This document shows positions 6,256-7,689 of a stretch of DNA of 7,689 nucleotides, in pieces (the first letter of the stretch is position 1; the number at the start of each line of letters is the position of its first letter). Position numbers and translations under genes: made by a program. A model generated the notes under the pieces. The model was not told where the DNA came from, made no database searches, and saw nothing but the letters and a program-made list of their open reading frames with translations. Location of the stretch: NCBI GenBank assembly GCA_044356745.1, contig JBIKVP010000090.1, forward strand, positions 1 to 7,689. The letters are read 5' to 3'. The DNA is from JBIKVP01 sp044356745 (GTDB lineage Bacteria > Pseudomonadota > Alphaproteobacteria > Rhizobiales > Beijerinckiaceae).

Positions 6256-6282
6256 TTGATAGGGATTTGAGGGTTTTGTCAA
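6256..6282 (-). promoter_or_regulatory. Promoter of the riboswitch-thiC operon
   Basis: On the minus strand a perfect TTGACA (6277-6282) is followed after 15 bases by TATCAA (6256-6261), giving a predicted start near 6249, immediately before the first base of the TPP aptamer at 6247. The position fits very well although the -10 is imperfect and the spacing short. It lies back to back with the possible queA promoter. Confidence 0.5.
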
Positions 6283-6307
6283 TGTGTTTTGGGAAGGGTG
6301 AGATGTC

Positions 6308-6336
6308 TTGACGTTTCCAGTGCTTCCTTGCACAAC
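6308..6336 (+). promoter_or_regulatory. Candidate queA promoter, possibly giving leaderless mRNA
   Basis: TTGACG (6308-6313), a spacer of 17 bases and CACAAC (6331-6336) place a transcription start at about 6342-6343, on the A of the queA start codon. The -35 is good (5 of 6) and the -10 poor (3 of 6). No Shine-Dalgarno sequence lies before the queA ATG, which fits a leaderless transcript. Transcription from further upstream is an alternative. Confidence 0.3.
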
Positions 6337-6341
6337 GTCTC

Positions 6342-7415
6342 ATGCACCTCTCGCTTTTTGACTTTCATTTACCTGATGATCGCATTGCGCTGCGCCCTGT
6401 GACACCACGGGATGCGGCGCGGATGCTGATCGTGAACCCAGATGAGACAACGCATATCAGTGATGCGGTTGTGCGTGATCTGCCGCGTTTTTTGCGCCGT
6501 GGCGATGCGCTCGTCATGAACGATACGAGAGTGATCCCCGCTCGGTTGTATGGCCTGAGAGTGAGGGGCGAGGCGCAAGCAAAAATTGAGGTGCTGCTGC
6601 ATCAACGTTTAAGCGCTGATGAATGGCTCGCATTTGCCAGACCCGCTAAAAAACTCCAAAAAGATGATGTGATTTTTTTTAAGACGCTTGATGATTCCAA
6701 TGCCGTTTTATCGGCACAAGTGGTTGAAAAGGGAATGGAAGGGGAGGTGACGCTTCAATTTGACGTTACAGGTGTCAACCTTGATATGGCCTTGCTTCGC
6801 TTTGGTGAATTGCCGTTACCCCCTTATATTGCAGGCAAACGCTCTACCGATGCGCAAGACAAAAACGACTATCAAACCATTTATGCGGATAAAAGCGGGG
6901 CGGTTGCCGCTCCCACGGCGGGATTACATTTTACGCCAGAGCTGCTCAAAGCTTTGGATGAGGCGGGTGTTTCGCGCCATACCGTGACGCTTCATGTGGG
7001 GGCGGGAACGTTCTTGCCTGTGAAAACTGAGGATGTTCACGCCCACGTCATGCACTCAGAATGGGGACAGGTGGATGATACAACCGCCCGTGCCCTCAAC
7101 CATGTGCGCGAACAGGGGGGGCGGATTATCGCCGTTGGAACGACATCGCTGCGCCTTCTTGAAAGTGCGGCGCAAGGTGATGGCAGGATCAACGCCTTTC
7201 ATGGCACGACAGATATTTTCATCACTCCTGGCTATCGATTCAAAGTGGTGGATGTTTTGATGACCAACTTTCATCTCCCTAAATCAACGCTTTTTATGCT
7301 TGTGAGTGCCTTTTGTGGCCTTGAGACAATGCACGAGGCATACGCTTACGCCATTGAAAACGGCTATCGCTTTTATTCTTATGGTGATGCGTCACTGTTG
7401 TTTTTGAAGAATTAA
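6342..7415 (+). CDS. queA: S-adenosylmethionine:tRNA ribosyltransferase-isomerase QueA
   Basis: QueA transfers and isomerises the ribosyl group of SAM onto preQ1 at position 34 of tRNAs with a GUN anticodon, forming epoxyqueuosine. The 357-residue product has normal length and full family signatures: FDFHLPDDRIALRP (6-19), RRGDALVMNDTRVIPARLYG (52-71), GELPLPPYI (155-163), DYQTIYADKSGAVAAPTAGLHFT (176-198), HVGAGTFLPVK (218-228), VGTTSLRLLES (265-275), TDIFITPGYRFKVVDVLMTNFHLPKSTL (290-317) and YSYGDASL (346-353). The ATG at 6342 matches the usual family start, but no ribosome binding site precedes it. The gene is divergent from the thiamine operon across a roughly 90-base region. Its common partner tgt does not follow in this window. 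There is no sign of damage. Confidence 0.97.
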   Translation: MHLSLFDFHLPDDRIALRPVTPRDAARMLIVNPDETTHISDAVVRDLPRFLRRGDALVMNDTRVIPARLYGLRVRGEAQAKIEVLLHQRLSADEWLAFARPAKKLQKDDVIFFKTLDDSNAVLSAQVVEKGMEGEVTLQFDVTGVNLDMALLRFGELPLPPYIAGKRSTDAQDKNDYQTIYADKSGAVAAPTAGLHFTPELLKALDEAGVSRHTVTLHVGAGTFLPVKTEDVHAHVMHSEWGQVDDTTARALNHVREQGGRIIAVGTTSLRLLESAAQGDGRINAFHGTTDIFITPGYRFKVVDVLMTNFHLPKSTLFMLVSAFCGLETMHEAYAYAIENGYRFYSYGDASLLFLKN

Positions 7416-7554
7416 AAATGTGCAATTCATTGTGACTTAGTCCTCCTCTGCAATTAAATATATAACTTTACACTATACAAAATAGTTATAAATTGATTAT
7501 TTTCACTTGAAATCTAATCTATTGGATTGTAAACCATAATGTGTTTATCACATT
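7416..7554. other. AT-rich intergenic region after queA
   Basis: No gene is visible between the queA stop and the next start. The stretch is markedly more AT-rich than the genes around it. A possible plus-strand promoter is TTGAAA (7507-7512) followed after 15 bases by TGTAAA, leading toward the ORF at the right edge; the match is weak. No GC-rich intrinsic terminator directly follows queA. The hairpin listed separately overlaps its right end. Confidence 0.5.
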
Positions 7555-7558
7555 ATGG
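7534..7558. repeat. Perfect 10-bp inverted repeat (hairpin or operator)
   Basis: CCATAATGTG (7534-7543) and CACATTATGG (7549-7558) are perfect reverse complements around a 5-base loop TTTAT. A run of five T begins 8 bases after the stem on the plus strand (7567-7571), which is further than usual for an intrinsic terminator. The repeat ends 15 bases before ATG 7573, and its right arm contains an in-frame alternative ATG at 7555. It may therefore be a transcription-factor operator or an RNA hairpin that hides the start of the next gene, as well as a weak queA terminator. Confidence 0.6.
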
Positions 7559-7572
7559 GTGTTGGGTTTTTG

Positions 7573-7689
7573 ATGTCGTCAGGTGGGATCAAGTCGAAGG
7601 ATAAGGAGGCTGGTGACGCTGGCGGCAAGAATATTGTCGCGAGGTCTGGACAGCCTTCTTCTGCTCCGTCTCGTTCTGGTGTGCCTTCT
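7573..7689 (+). CDS. Partial ORF with low-complexity Gly/Ser/Lys-rich N-terminus
   Basis: From ATG 7573 the frame is open to the window end (39 codons), beginning MSSGGIKSKDKEAGDAGGKN and continuing with a Ser/Pro-rich tail (QPSSAPSRSGVPS). An in-frame ATG at 7555 would add MGVGFL. The residues visible are polar and of low complexity, suggesting a disordered N-terminal region; there is no signal peptide and no recognisable domain. No strong Shine-Dalgarno precedes either start. Base use is more G-rich than in queA or the thiamine genes, which may point to a different origin. I do not recognise the protein, and the short length leaves some chance that it is not a gene. Confidence 0.4.
   Translation, partial: MSSGGIKSKDKEAGDAGGKNIVARSGQPSSAPSRSGVPS

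Noticed and set aside
6128..6343. A 71-codon minus-strand frame across the riboswitch and queA upstream region
   Set aside because: It overlaps the TPP aptamer and the promoter region, and its product is basic, Cys/Arg-rich and unlike any family I know.
6369..7274. Additional frames on both strands within queA
   Set aside because: All overlap the complete and well-conserved QueA reading frame and look like codon-bias shadows.
1..7689. CRISPR array, tRNA or rRNA gene
   Set aside because: No regularly spaced repeats and no tRNA or rRNA signature sequences were recognised on either strand.

Overview
The window looks like a chromosomal piece of an alphaproteobacterium with moderate GC. This rests on the style of the QueA N-terminus, the long ThiC with a C-terminal C-x2-C-x4-C cluster, and a conserved hypothetical of a kind I associate with this class. 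The genus cannot be named from the sequence. All genes from 201 to 6092 lie on the minus strand and most are tightly packed; queA (6342-7415) is divergent on the plus strand. Both ends of the window are accessory in character.

Left edge (1-200): on the minus strand there is the start of an ORF resembling the N-terminus of IS630-type transposases, running off the window. Just upstream of it is a 21-codon reading frame with a strong ribosome binding site, which looks like the beginning of a gene cut short by the insertion. Positions 201-6247 hold a thiamine locus read right to left: a clear TPP riboswitch (6152-6247) with a promoter directly in front, a small MmcQ/YjbR-family gene, thiC, a DUF1003 membrane protein, a transporter-like membrane protein that has the transmembrane half of a YddA/ABCD-type ABC transporter but no ATPase domain, a methyltransferase-fold protein overlapping it by 8 bases, a divergent thiM, and thiE overlapping thiM by 4 bases.

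Together ThiC (pyrimidine synthesis), ThiM (thiazole salvage) and ThiE (joining of the two halves) make a 'synthesise the pyrimidine, salvage the thiazole' pathway. No thiazole synthesis gene (thiG, thiS, thiO) and no thiD is present here. The orphan transmembrane protein next to thiM is therefore a candidate importer of a thiazole or thiamine precursor; this is inference from context only.

Right side: queA (tRNA queuosine biosynthesis) starts without a visible Shine-Dalgarno sequence and may be leaderless. It is followed by about 140-160 bases of AT-rich DNA with a perfect 10-bp hairpin, and then by the start of an unrecognised gene with a Gly/Ser/Lys-rich N-terminus that runs off the window. 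No tRNA, rRNA or CRISPR array was seen.
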